Of a DNA stretch of 64,000 nt, positions 1 through 10,309 are shown one piece after another (the first letter of the stretch is position 1; each line of letters starts with the position of its first letter). Source of the DNA: Hordeum vulgare subsp. vulgare (Eukaryota; Streptophyta; Magnoliopsida; Poales; Poaceae); the NCBI RefSeq assembly GCF_904849725.1, contig NC_058521.1:143992744-144056743 (forward strand). Direction: 5' to 3'. The notes under the pieces are model-generated. The model had not been told where the DNA came from and did not search any database. It saw only the letters and a program-made list of their open reading frames with translations. The translations under genes and the position numbers were made by a program.

Positions 1-2545
1 CCTCCAATTGACCACCCCCAATGCCCCTTTGAGCTAAACGAGCACCAGTGCTCGAGATCGACCGAGGCGCCGCCGCGTCGGGGCTCCGTCGATCTCGGGA
101 CACAGGCACGCTCTGACACTCGTTCACCTCTCCTAAGACTGCAAGAGCTTCCTGGTCCTCCTCCACCTCTTCCCCGACCTTCTCCAACCTCTGAGCGTCG
201 TCGCCAACGCCTTCCCAAAAGCCTCCCCCATGGCTTCTTCGTCGCCCTCAAGCCACCAGCGACGTTCGTTCGACCCTCATCTGAGAAGCGGGAGTGTGAG
301 GAGTCCATTCCTGCACTCGCCCGTCCTCGACATCACCAGAACTGCCGCCGGTGAGCTCCCCCTCCCCTTTGTCCTGAGGTAGGAGACGACTCCGACAAGA
401 GGGCCCCACCTGTCGGCATGCGTCTCTCTCCTCCTCTCTCCCCTCAGTCGCTGGCCACAGGGCTGCGTGCGTGAGGTTTAAACCTGACGGCGCGCGCGCC
501 TAGGCTGGCTGGCTGGCTAGCTGGCCGGTTGGCCAGTTGGGCCCGCCCAGCTGCCGGCCTGGCCAGTGAGCTGGCCCTTTTCTTTATTCTTTTTCTGGAG
601 TTTCAAAATGAATTTCCACTGGATTAAATATTCACCCAAATTCAAATCTTTTTCCACCATAATTCTTGTAAAATTATGTAGTATTTAATAATATTGCTTG
701 TGCAATTTTTATAAAAACCTTTATACACAGTTTTAAATTAAAACCTAGTTCAAGTATTTTAGCCTGTGTTAAGAAGACTTTTAAAAGTATTTTTCCATTC
801 CAAAACCAGAAACAAATATTTTTAGAAATAATGCTAGTATTTTACATAATAGAGTGACATTTTAGATGTGAGTTTGTGCTTTGTTTTTGGTAGTGATTCT
901 TCTTATTATTATTACTATTACGACAATAGATCACGCGTTTGACGAAGGACTTGGACCCGAAGACCTCGAAGACCCCAGATACCTAGCTGACAAAGGCAAG
1001 CAGCCCTTTGACCATGTCTAAGAAATTATTTTCATGCATGCCATGTTGATTACTTTATTCCGATGCACATGATCATGATTAATTGGTAAGCCTCGGTAAG
1101 GTGTTACTGATGGCTCCTCTGGAGTACTTGCATTTGAACATGACCTTACCACCTATGAGGGTCATACAGATAAAAGTTGACAAGTAGTTAGTAGTTCTAT
1201 GCATAGGATGAGCATATGCATGATGATGGTAACACAGAGGTGATTACAAAGAATTTTCCAAAAACCCCGTTGGATGCCACTAATGCCCAAGGGTGATGGT
1301 GTTGAGTTGGATGACCACTTGAGAAAGAAGTGGTGTACCAAGGAAGAAATTGGTGTATGTGTGTGTGTGGTTTCGAAAGCAAGGAGAGATTTAAGATGTG
1401 TCGACCGTCCCAACCTTACATGTGCGACCACGATACCCCTTTATGGGATCGGGCTTTGTTGATTACTTTGGTCGACGCTAGCAGAGAGCCCGCATTACTA
1501 GTGACGGAGGTGATATGTTCACTCTCGGGACAGGGTCGTGCCAGGAAGGGCGGCTATGTTGTTTTTACAGGTTCCGGGCACACTGTTGGTCCCCGCATGG
1601 ATGATACGATCTAGAGTTGGTGCTCGTAAGACGTACATCATGTGGGCTAGGTACCAATCGAGTGGATTGTTTGTCTAGTGTCTTCACGGGAAAGGTAATG
1701 ATCGGGTACTTACCTCGGGTATGTTATATACCGCGAGTTGTGGATGACACGGAAGTGTCCCGGGTCTCGTGGGCACAATGCGCAACCTGTGTAGAGTGTA
1801 AAACTATTCAAATAGTCGTGTCCACGGTCAAGGACAGTTGGGCAATCCTGCTTAAACTACGTCCAGCCATTTTCACATAAACCACGTGTGTGTGAGTATA
1901 AGGGTGTTACACGGGAAAGAGAATAAAAGGTTCAAGTCCGGTGACTTTGCAAAGAGGGTGAACCGTGAAGTGTTCAACCCTCAGCAGATATGTTGATATA
2001 TGTAACCTTTTCTTATGATTACCATCTACATTATGATGCATGAATATACCTACATTTGACCATGTTATTACAAGTTAAGGAAAACTTGCTTTTCGCAAAA
2101 GCTGCATACTAAAGATATATCATATTGCATTATTGCCTTGTTCCTCATCATGGGTTGCTTGCGAGTACATTTAAAGTACTCATTGGCTTGCCAGTGGTTA
2201 TATTATTTGACCAGACATGGAGGAACCGGATTATGGAGAAGAATTCATCGTCGGAGATGGACACGCGAACTAGGACGTTTTCCAGTCAAAATGCCTGTAG
2301 GTTAAGGCTGATGGCATGTGTTCACGTTTTCTACCAAGATTTCCGCTATTAGTTGAGTTGGTGTGATTGGCCTTTAAGGCCCTATCTATATAAGACTTGA
2401 CCATAATGGTCCCTATCTATATCAGACGTTAATCATGGATGTAAGACTCTTGTTATTCAGTATCTGTGTGTTCAATGAGCATTGATCTCTGGGATCACTG
2501 TACACGTTCATTCCGGATCTCGACTCGTAAGTCGGAGTGCCCACA
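1..2545 (+). repeat. Partial long LTR (3' part), same superfamily as element D
   Basis: This stretch aligns by eye with roughly positions 24560-26983 and 59650-62110, the 3' parts of the two LTRs of element D. Shared landmarks in the same order are the GAGATCGACC hairpin (54-96), the GC-rich block ending in a ggcgcgcgcgcc run, an AT-rich block, the phrase 'cgaccgtcccaacctta', 'ggtaccaatcgagtgga' and the terminus ending CCCACA at 2545. It is clearly more diverged than the two D LTRs are from each other. No primer-binding site follows 2545, so it is the 3' LTR of an element lying upstream or a solo LTR. The left end is outside the window, so no target duplication can be checked. The short frames at 1162-2352 are chance readings of LTR sequence. 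Confidence 0.85.
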
Positions 2546-4313
2546 AGGAGGATGAGAGCCCATAAGACAAACTTGAAAAAAAGTCACCATCCGCCTGCAC
2601 ACCACACTTGTGAGGACTAAAAAACTCTAACCCAAACTAGTAGCCATAGCGGAAGCACCGGGATTACTCTCCCCTCCACCGGCCGCTAGAGTGGCAGCCA
2701 GAGCAGAGACAAATCCACGGGTTTGCCGGCAAATCCTAGAAGGGAAACTTTAGGGACGGTTTTAATGACGGACGAAAAAACCAAAGAAATAATTAACAAA
2801 TAATTTTTTTTGTGGGACATGGTGGTTAATTTACTTCAGGTTTATGGACAACATAGGGTAGGCAGATGGACGAAAAATCAAAGAAGCACACCGTCCTTTA
2901 TATTATTATTATTAGATATAAATATAAAGTATATATTTGTGTTCTTGTATCGTATTACATATTTAATGAAGGAAAAATCTAAGTAGACGCGCCCCATGCT
3001 GGCTGTCCGGTGCGGCGGCTCGGGTCGCATGCAAACAAGTGATTATCTGTTTTTATTATTATATTCCAAACAGGTTTGCAAGAGTAATGATACACAAGCC
3101 TATAAGCTGCTAAGCTAAAGTGCGCTGCACTTTACACGTGTGCCAGGTGCTAGTGCTATTCTCTTTGTATAAAATTGGTTGTTGTTCTTTTTTCGCTGCC
3201 ATACCGTCCTAGCCTATGATATGGGATTAATTATAAAGGTTTAAACATTGTAGCTAGGTATTTTTAATATGATTAAGTGTGCATTTTTTAAAACATAGTT
3301 AACCAAGTAAGCAAGTATAACATATAATTATGATAATTTGATGTAATTATTTTGGCAAGCTAAATGAATAAAATGACAACTCAACACAATACAAATGACA
3401 AGTACTAGTACATATGTTTTTCTGGCAAGCTACATGAATATGACAACTCGACACTGTACAACTAAGATGTAAAATTAGTTGGCAACTAAGTTATCTTTAG
3501 TCTGGCCACTAAGTGGCTAATACTCTCAGAACTAATTCTGATAATTTGGTGTAATTTTTTTTGGCAAGCTATATGAAATAATAATGGCCACTCAGGTACA
3601 ATTAGAAAGTGACAACTGGAATGTAGTTTTTTTTTTCTGATAACTAAGTTGATTAAATGTGGCTACTAAGTGGCTTATAATTTGACAACTAAATAATAAT
3701 AATCTGACAGCTATTGATTAAAAAAAGGTGTCAAAACATGTCGATATGGGATGTAGTTTTGCAGATCTAGTTGCGAGAAAGCTAACGGTGAAAGCGGATC
3801 GTTAATTGGATTTATAGTTTAAGAGATAAATTTTTTTAAAAATTTAACATTAGAGGAATCTTTACTGACGTCATCCTGGTGTATCAATTTGCATGCACAG
3901 AAAAAACCGCCACACCGGAAGGCCTTGGTGCAGCGCCGCTATGTAGTGACATCCTTTAGAACATGCATGTATTTTTTTTATGTAGAGGCCGAAGGCAATC
4001 CTACATTTAAAAGAAAAAAAAAGCCAAGAAGTGCTGCTTTTTTAAAAACAGAGTTAAAATTTCATGGAGTCCAGAGGAGTCTACACTAGTACAACCCGTG
4101 TATAGTGATAATGAAAGCAACAAGGGCGGCCGGCCGGGCCGGGGCAGCAGACTAGTACCCATGTTGAGATTCACTATGTGACTCTTCCATTCCTATAATA
4201 TTTGTACTATAAACCTAATAAGGCCTTAATCTATGTTTCCATGGAATTATAGTAACATAAAACAACCCTATAATCGTATTCAACTCGGTCTTCGATCGTG
4301 ATATACTCATTCC
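2546..4313. other. Gene-free interval, AT-rich; 3' flank of the RING gene
   Basis: I see no convincing coding region here. It holds a short (TTA)n microsatellite at about 2897-2916, several poly-T/poly-A runs and weakly repeated phrases such as 'ggcaagct' plus 'atgaata' and 'gacaact' recurring between 3350 and 3720, which look like decayed repeat DNA. The last 80-100 bases (about 4230-4313) are probably the 3' UTR of the minus-strand RING gene. Confidence 0.5.
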
Positions 4314-4925
4314 TTAATGGTCCTCCGCGGCGGATATGGGGAAGCGGCAGAGCGGGCAGGCGCGGCTGGTCCGGAGCCACCTGAAGATGCAGGTCTCGTG
4401 GTATCCATGGGAGCACGCCATCTTCCTGATCTTGTCACCTGCCTCGAAGCTCTCCATGCAAACAGCGCACTCCGCCTCCCTCGTCTCCTCGACGGCTGCC
4501 TCCTCCAGCTGGGCGATGGCCTCCTCGGACGCCGGGACCGCGCCGAAGCTGTCGCCCCTGTACGTAGGCAAATCGACGTCTTCATCGCCGTTACTTCTGG
4601 CTCCGGGAATGAAGGCATGCAGGATAGAGTTAACCTCCCGTATCCGAATCTGTGTGATCAAGCCGCCTGGCATAGAGAATGAGAATGAGCGTGTCCCTTC
4701 GCTGGCGGCCGCGTCGTAATATGGGCCGGGGCCGTCCATGTCGCGTGAAGCGTTTATCGAAAAGGATCGCGTCAAGTCACCGCGGCGACGGTGATGATGA
4801 TGAATCGGCAGTGTAGGAACGAGAGAGGTTTGTGAGGTGAGGGGGCGGAAACGAACGGGTCCTGCTGCTTTTGTGGGGGGAGTCCAGCAATCCGGTTCCG
4901 GGTGAGATTTCATTTCATATACCAT
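4314..4925 (-). CDS. RING-H2 finger protein, probable E3 ubiquitin ligase
   Basis: This intronless frame encodes 203 residues. A textbook RING-H2 domain lies near the C-terminus: C153-x2-C156-x14-C171-x-H173-x2-H176-x2-C179-x10-C190-x2-C193, with the usual Trp (W183) after the sixth ligand and Pro (P191) between the last two cysteines. RING-H2 proteins recruit a ubiquitin-charged E2 and ubiquitinate a bound substrate. The N-terminal 150 residues are low-complexity (a His run at 42-45, basic and Ser-rich patches, acidic 113-118) with no membrane segment, so a soluble nuclear or cytosolic protein is likely. Start: the first ATG at 4925; M5 is an alternative. Codon use is GC-rich at third positions, typical of grass genes. 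It lies head-to-head with the GRAS gene. The substrate cannot be inferred from sequence. Confidence 0.85.
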   Translation of the reverse strand: MVYEMKSHPEPDCWTPPTKAAGPVRFRPLTSQTSLVPTLPIHHHHRRRGDLTRSFSINASRDMDGPGPYYDAAASEGTRSFSFSMPGGLITQIRIREVNSILHAFIPGARSNGDEDVDLPTYRGDSFGAVPASEEAIAQLEEAAVEETREAECAVCMESFEAGDKIRKMACSHGYHETCIFRWLRTSRACPLCRFPISAAEDH

Positions 4926-5094
4926 CTCGGACTCGATGCCCGGGGAACTGAAAGCCCACGAGGTTGCAAAAGCCTAGCCCATACCCAATAGCCAACCAGA
5001 GAAAGCCTACCCGGTTGCCAGCTCTCAGCCCAAAAGGACGAAACGCTACGCTGTGTCCCGTGTCCACACAAACAAACCCGTCCTCTAATACTCA

Positions 5095-5534
5095 AAAGAA
5101 AAAGAAAAACACAAACCCGTCCTCCAATCCAATCCTCAAAAGAGAAAGAAAAAGAAAAACGTCCTCCAGCCAGGTCCGCCGCCGCCCCCGCCCCCATCCA
5201 GCCGCCGCCGCCGCCGCCGCCGCCGCGAAGAATGGAGCAGCTTTGGGGCACGCGGCGTTGCGTAGCTCCCACACAACTCACGTGGCATATAGATTTAGTG
5301 TTGACCGAGGAGATCGGGACTCTCTTCCACACCTACTCGTCCCCCGCCTGGAGCATCCACCGGTTAGCCTTTGCAAATCTTTGCAGACGGAGGCCGCATG
5401 CCTCGGATTCTTCGTCCCTGACCCCGATTCTCCCTTCGTACGGGGTGTGGCCACCAGCCGGGCATGGCCGGCACACCGCGCTGCCATGCCCCTGACCCGG
5501 CAGCCGCCCTTCTCCCGGATCACGGCTTGTTGAG
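5095..5534 (+). other. Candidate non-coding first exon of the GRAS gene
   Basis: This purine-tract and GCC-rich block looks like a grass 5' UTR and ends at a good splice donor, GAG|GTAAAT (donor GT at 5535). It lies on the same strand and 1 kb upstream of the GRAS start codon, and an untranslated first exon spliced to a site shortly before 6547 would fit. The left edge is arbitrary. Without transcript data it may equally be promoter sequence or an independent small transcript. Confidence 0.25.
5201..5226 (+). repeat. (GCC)n trinucleotide microsatellite
   Basis: Eight to nine consecutive GCC units followed by GCG. Such runs are common in grass 5' UTRs and N-terminal coding regions. The tract is likely length-polymorphic. 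Confidence 0.9.
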
Positions 5535-6546
5535 GTAAATAGTACGCATGTCACCGTTTAAGATTTGCATAGTGAAATGACGTGACGCTGTGAAAATTGT
5601 TAAATGATAGTGCCCTGGCCCCGTGGATCGCCAATCAAGTGTTGGTTCATGTCCATTGGGCTATAACCCATATTGACAGTTCAGACTTCAGACACACTTG
5701 TCAAAAGAAATGCAGCCTTCACCAAGGCGTTAGTCAATCGCGGATTCACCGGACGCCTTGGGCAGGTTGGTGTTGCCCAGGCAGTGGCCTTCTACAACAC
5801 CAGAAAATTACCACAGTACTAGTGAGTAATGATCAGTGTACCTGCTTAAAGATAGGATGGCCTGTGCCAAGGTGCTTACTGGTGTTGGTTCTGACTATTT
5901 TGGGCGTGCCTGTCATTGTCTGGGTTTGTGGGCTTCCCAAACATGTGTCCAACCAAAGCATGTTGCTTAGCAACTACTCCTATAAGTGCTGACAATGACT
6001 AAAGCAAAATTCCAAACATGATAACAATATATACTGGATCAGTTTTGCCACTGTAACTTCTACGTACAAGACGGATCTATGTTCTAATAAAGTAATAGTT
6101 CCAGTGTACCAAAACTCTTGTTACCTTGTTAACCCAGAATCAAGTCATCGACGATACACGCTTGTTGGAACTTCCAAAGAGTAGTCTTCCGTAGTCTGAT
6201 CAGGTTGACTGCAATATTTGTCTATTTCTGCCCAGTGGATATGAAGGTGCCAAAGGAATAAAACGAAAATTCCAACAGTATTCCTTGGATACGTCAATAT
6301 GCCAATACTTTGCCTTTACCATGGATCTTTCTAAATTCATTCGAACAAACACGGTAAAAACTTCTTAGCTTGTTGCTTTCGGTTCAATTATGTCTTAGAC
6401 ACGCAATCCTATGTATGTGTTAGACACGCTATCCTATAAATGTACCAGTGCCAACAACCAGAGAAGTTGATCCAGCCAGGACACCCAAGCACTAGTTCCT
6501 ACGTCCTGTACGAACACAGCAATCCTTCCTCAAGAAGGCAGAAACG

Positions 6547-9279
6547 ATGCACGCTCCATGCGCACACACTCAGGGCACGGTGGATGACTTGGCACAACTT
6601 GGCCCGGCCTTGTACGAGTGCATGGCGCATGTGATCGAAGGATCTTTTGACAAGACTGACCGCAGCCTTAGGAAGATCAGAAAGCTCGCCTCTCTAGTGG
6701 ACGGGCCACTGCAGCGTATGTCCATGATAATCGCCGACAGCTTAGCCCGCCGCCTTCTATGCCCCATCCAGGGCTTTGCTGCTGCCCTCATCGACCCGTC
6801 TCGCTACCTCGAGCAGTCCTGCCTCCGGGCTGCCCGCGAGAACTTTGCCAGCATCAGCCCCTACCTCAGCACTGGCTTTGTCACTATTAACCGGGCTATG
6901 CTGGAACAAGTCCAGGATCAAAAGGTCAAACTCTACTTTAATTTTGCTTAAAGATGCAAAAAAGATTTCCTGACTAGATATATATGGCTGTCTAGATATA
7001 TTTACAGCTATTTTTCCTGACTTAGTTTGGATTGGTTGTTGTTCCTGAATGTGAAATGGCATGCCTAATCTAGCTAAGTTGGTGCTATAATAACATGGGA
7101 TGCATTGCTTATTTTCTTATAGGATTTTACAAGTTTCAGAATCAACGTTATTTAATTATGTGTTATGTATTACTGGCTTAGCATGCCAATTTTAGTCAGT
7201 ACATTGGTAATGCAGTTTTCTCCATCTTGAATGTTTTGTTGACCTATTTGTTGAAGTGTTACTAATATGTGGAATTGTGGATTAGATCCCAGGATTATCA
7301 ATAGTTGATGGGAATGAAAATCCAACTTACATATTGTGCTTATTGGTACCTATAATTATTTTCCCTGAGATGGTAATATTTGAAGATTATTACTCCCTCC
7401 ATCTCGCATGAGGTGGCACCACAAGTTTTTTCCTATGACCAAAGACAATGAGCTGGATGTAATCTGGGGTGAAATTTGGACTGAAATACCCCTAATGAAA
7501 CATACATCTGCAGTTAATTTATTTCATTTGGTATGCCCGGGGTGTGAAATGTTACGTGAACTTTTTGATAATTTTTTTGAAATGTTTTCATTATTTTTGG
7601 CACCTTTTGTGACTATATATTTTCTAGTAAACTAGTTTTAAGCCATGTGCTACTGTGTTAAGAGGTTCACTAGTTCAATGTCACAATATGTACCTGTATT
7701 TACATTGAATATGGGCTTGTATTGGTCAGCAAATCTAAACACATATAGTGTGTGCTTTTCTTAACTTGTAACCTCTCTAGTTATAATCAGGTCCAAGATA
7801 TAAAATATGTTCAGTTCCTCTTGATTTATTAGAGATCTTTAGGATTCCCTCCTCTTCTGATCAGATATAATTTCTCTAGTTATGGTACTCGATTTGCACC
7901 ATCAAAATCATGTCCAATCTAATAGAGTATAAAAACATTCTTGTTTCTCTCAATGAATTAGAGAATTTTTCAGATTTACTCCAGTACTGATTTCAGGATT
8001 GTTGTGGCACCTCTAATTTTACACCTGGTTTATATGTGTATAGAGATAGCATATACTGTTACCACAATATAGATCTCCTTAAGTAATGTCTCAAATTATG
8101 GTGCATATTTGAATAAAAATACATCATGGAGAGTAAGAGGAATCGGCATCCAAGCTTGATGCCTTGAGTTTCTTACTCTATTATACGCAATATTGGTTCT
8201 ACCAGCAAGGCCAGGTTTCCTTCACTATTGTCTAGATTCCTGTGATATATTTATGACCACTTTGCATGCAGTGCAAGCTTGGGAACTTCTGAATTCTAAT
8301 GATGGTGGCACTGCAGGTTGTCCGAATTGTTGACTTGTCTTGCTCAACCAGCCACCCGTGGCAGTGGCTCAAGATTCTTCATGATTTCCATGGCCGCCCT
8401 GGGGGCCCGCCCGAACTACGCCTAACTGTTGTCCATGAAGACATTGAGTTCCTGGACAACATGCAGGCGCTCCTGTGCAAGCAAGCTGCTAACCTCAAGC
8501 TATTCTTTCATTTCGACAAGGTGATTGGCAAACTCGAGACATTGGACTTCAGCAATCTCCGCGAGATCCTGAAGATAAACTTCGGTGAGGCAGTTGTGAT
8601 CAGCTGTGCTCTACAGATGCATCGCCTCCTTGCAGTTGATGACAGTGTAACCCGCGACGGCATTGCTCAGCTCCAGCAAATGGCGAACATGGCTCGGCTT
8701 AAGCAAATGGCTTGCCCAGCACGCAGTCCGGCATCTACACTGAACTATCCACAGACACCATCCCCTCAACGCCAGATACCAAGATTGCTGGTGAGCTTCC
8801 TCTCCGCCATCCGCGCCCTTGAACCGAAGATCATTGTGATGATGGAGCAAGACGCGGACCACAACACCCCGCTGTTCCACGATCGGTTCACCGAGACAGT
8901 CCACTACTACGCCGCCCTCTTCGACAGCCTCAATGCGGTAGGTGCAGCCAACCCGCAGAGGGCACGCGTGGAGAGGGTGCTCCTTGGGGAGGAGATCAAG
9001 AATATACTGGTATGCGAGGGGGTCCAGCGGCATGAGCGGCATGAGAAGCTGAGCCAGTGGGAAATGCACATGCAGCGTTGCCAAGTTGACCATGTGCCCC
9101 TCAGCTTTGAAGCCATCAGGGAAGGCAAAGAGAGGCTGATGAGCTACGGATTGAGACAATGCAAGTGTGACGAAGGCAATGCCGACCTTCTGCTGTGCTG
9201 GGGTGCAACTCGTCTGTACTCCATCTCAGCCTGGAGACCACACAGCCAGAACGCAGCACCAAATAATGTGGCTGGCTAG
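6547..9279 (+). CDS. SCL3: GRAS-family transcriptional regulator, SCARECROW-LIKE 3 type (2 exons)
   Basis: Exon 1 is 6547-6924 (126 codons) and exon 2 is 8317-9279 (320 codons plus stop), giving 446 residues. The junction is phase 0 with canonical AAAG|GT and CTGCAG|GT borders, and it joins MLEQVQDQK to VVRIVDLSC, restoring a GRAS domain. Order: LHR I (about 15-80), the VHIID block as VRIVD (128-132), the 'GGPPELRLTVVHE' segment, LHR II, the PFYRE region with 'HYYAALFDSL' and 'ERHEKL', and the SAW motif ending at W432. GRAS proteins are plant nuclear co-regulators; SCL3-type members act in gibberellin and root endodermis signalling with DELLA proteins. The VHIID histidine is Arg (R129). The frame is open upstream to 6496 with no other ATG, so 6547 is the start unless a 5' exon adds residues. 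No stops or frameshifts. GRAS is near certain, the SCL3 subgroup likely. Confidence 0.88.
6925..8316 (+). other. Intron of the GRAS gene (1392 bp)
   Basis: It is bounded by GT at 6925 and AG at 8315-8316. It is strongly AT-rich compared with both exons, as expected of a grass intron. It holds a lone Stowaway-like phrase (TACTCCCTCC at 7391) without a matching partner and no ORF with a recognisable domain. Confidence 0.85.
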
Positions 9280-10007
9280 CTCAGTAGATCTCCCAGTTCA
9301 TGGTGATTTCTGGAGCTGCGGAGAAGACGCTGGTGCTAAGGGTATGCTTGAATGGCAACTCAAGTTGATTGGTGCGAACCTTAGGTATGTAGAGATGAAA
9401 GTGATGTGCTATTTTCTGGAGAACTGGCACCAAACTGAATTGAATTGTCAGAGATGCTGATCCGTTCATAGTACATCCTTGGATCCATATCCATCTCATC
9501 GTACTTTTACCCTGCCTTCACCAAAGTTAGATTTTTCACTTAGGATATGGTTTAGGGTGTCTTTTTTCTATGTTATTGATCATCTTTTCGGTTGGCCAGC
9601 TGAAAGAGAGCAGAGTTGGTTTTGGAGTTGCAAAAGAAGTGTAGTAAGATGGCATACGTTCTTGTGATTGCCTGCTTCGATATGCCATATGTTTTCCTTG
9701 AATTAGGAATATACCCAGTGTGATCCTCCTTGTCTTTTCCTGTATAATGTATGTGTGCAAATTTGTTGACCAGAAATAAGCATTGGATGTAAAAGGATGC
9801 AGTACATGATGTGGTCAAATTCTAGTGGGCACTCCAAGAACTCCATCTTGGTATCACCTGCCGTTTGTATATTCGGACAAATCCAAAGTGTCGACTCTCC
9901 TTTTTGGTTATTTGACCAATGTAACGAGTTATACCTCACAGAAAAATATATCATTAGAAACTTCAAATGTTATACTACTAATAGTATAACTTTTGTGATA
10001 TATGGTA
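9280..10007. other. 3' flank of the GRAS gene, no further gene seen
   Basis: The first few hundred bases are probably 3' UTR. Several short frames occur on both strands but none has a recognisable domain or coding-like composition. No transposon signature is visible before the Stowaway element at 10008. Confidence 0.5.
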
Positions 10008-10112
10008 CTCCCTTCATCCTGAAGTATAAATGGATAGAAATGAATGTGTCTAGAACTAAAAGTATGTCTTGATACATCCATTTTCACAACAAATAATTAG
10101 GGATGGAGAAAG
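10008..10112. mobile_element. Stowaway-type MITE (Tc1/mariner-derived)
   Basis: A 105 bp non-coding element begins CTCCCTTCATCCT and ends with the imperfect inverse GGGATGGAGAAAG. It is flanked by TA on both sides (10006-10007 and 10113-10114). The body carries the grass Stowaway phrases 'gaatgtgtctagaac' and 'gatacatccatttt', themselves near-complementary, so the whole element folds into a long hairpin. It sits about 730 bp downstream of the GRAS stop codon, a usual location for these elements near genes. Confidence 0.85.
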
Positions 10113-10309
10113 TACTTATTACTATGGTCAAATTGTCAAACCATAGATACATATGGGCCTTTTAAACCGGAAGGAATGAGCATCTGACAACATGAATTGT
10201 GAGGTTAACGGGTGGGACATGATTACACTTTTTTATGGAACTAAATGTGTACGTGCGTTGCTACGGGCAAAACATGAGGACTGTCTTGGTGTGTCATGGC
10301 AAGCACTAA

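Larger units (their letters stand above)
4926..6546. promoter_or_regulatory. Shared upstream region between divergent RING and GRAS genes
   Basis: About 1.6 kb separates the two divergent start codons, so promoters for both genes must lie here. Purine-rich tracts (5095-5160) and a GCC microsatellite (5201-5226) are typical of grass 5' UTR sequence. No clear TATA box could be assigned to either gene. Open frames here (for example 4964-5533) are GC-composition artefacts with no recognisable domain. Confidence 0.45.

Noticed and set aside
4964..5533. 189-codon plus-strand frame upstream of the RING gene
   Set aside because: It is low-complexity Lys/Ser/Ala sequence produced by purine tracts and the GCC repeat, with overlapping frames on the other strand and no domain.
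7391..7640. Possible second Stowaway MITE in the GRAS intron
   Set aside because: Only one TACTCCCTCC-like end is present and no matching inverse end was found.
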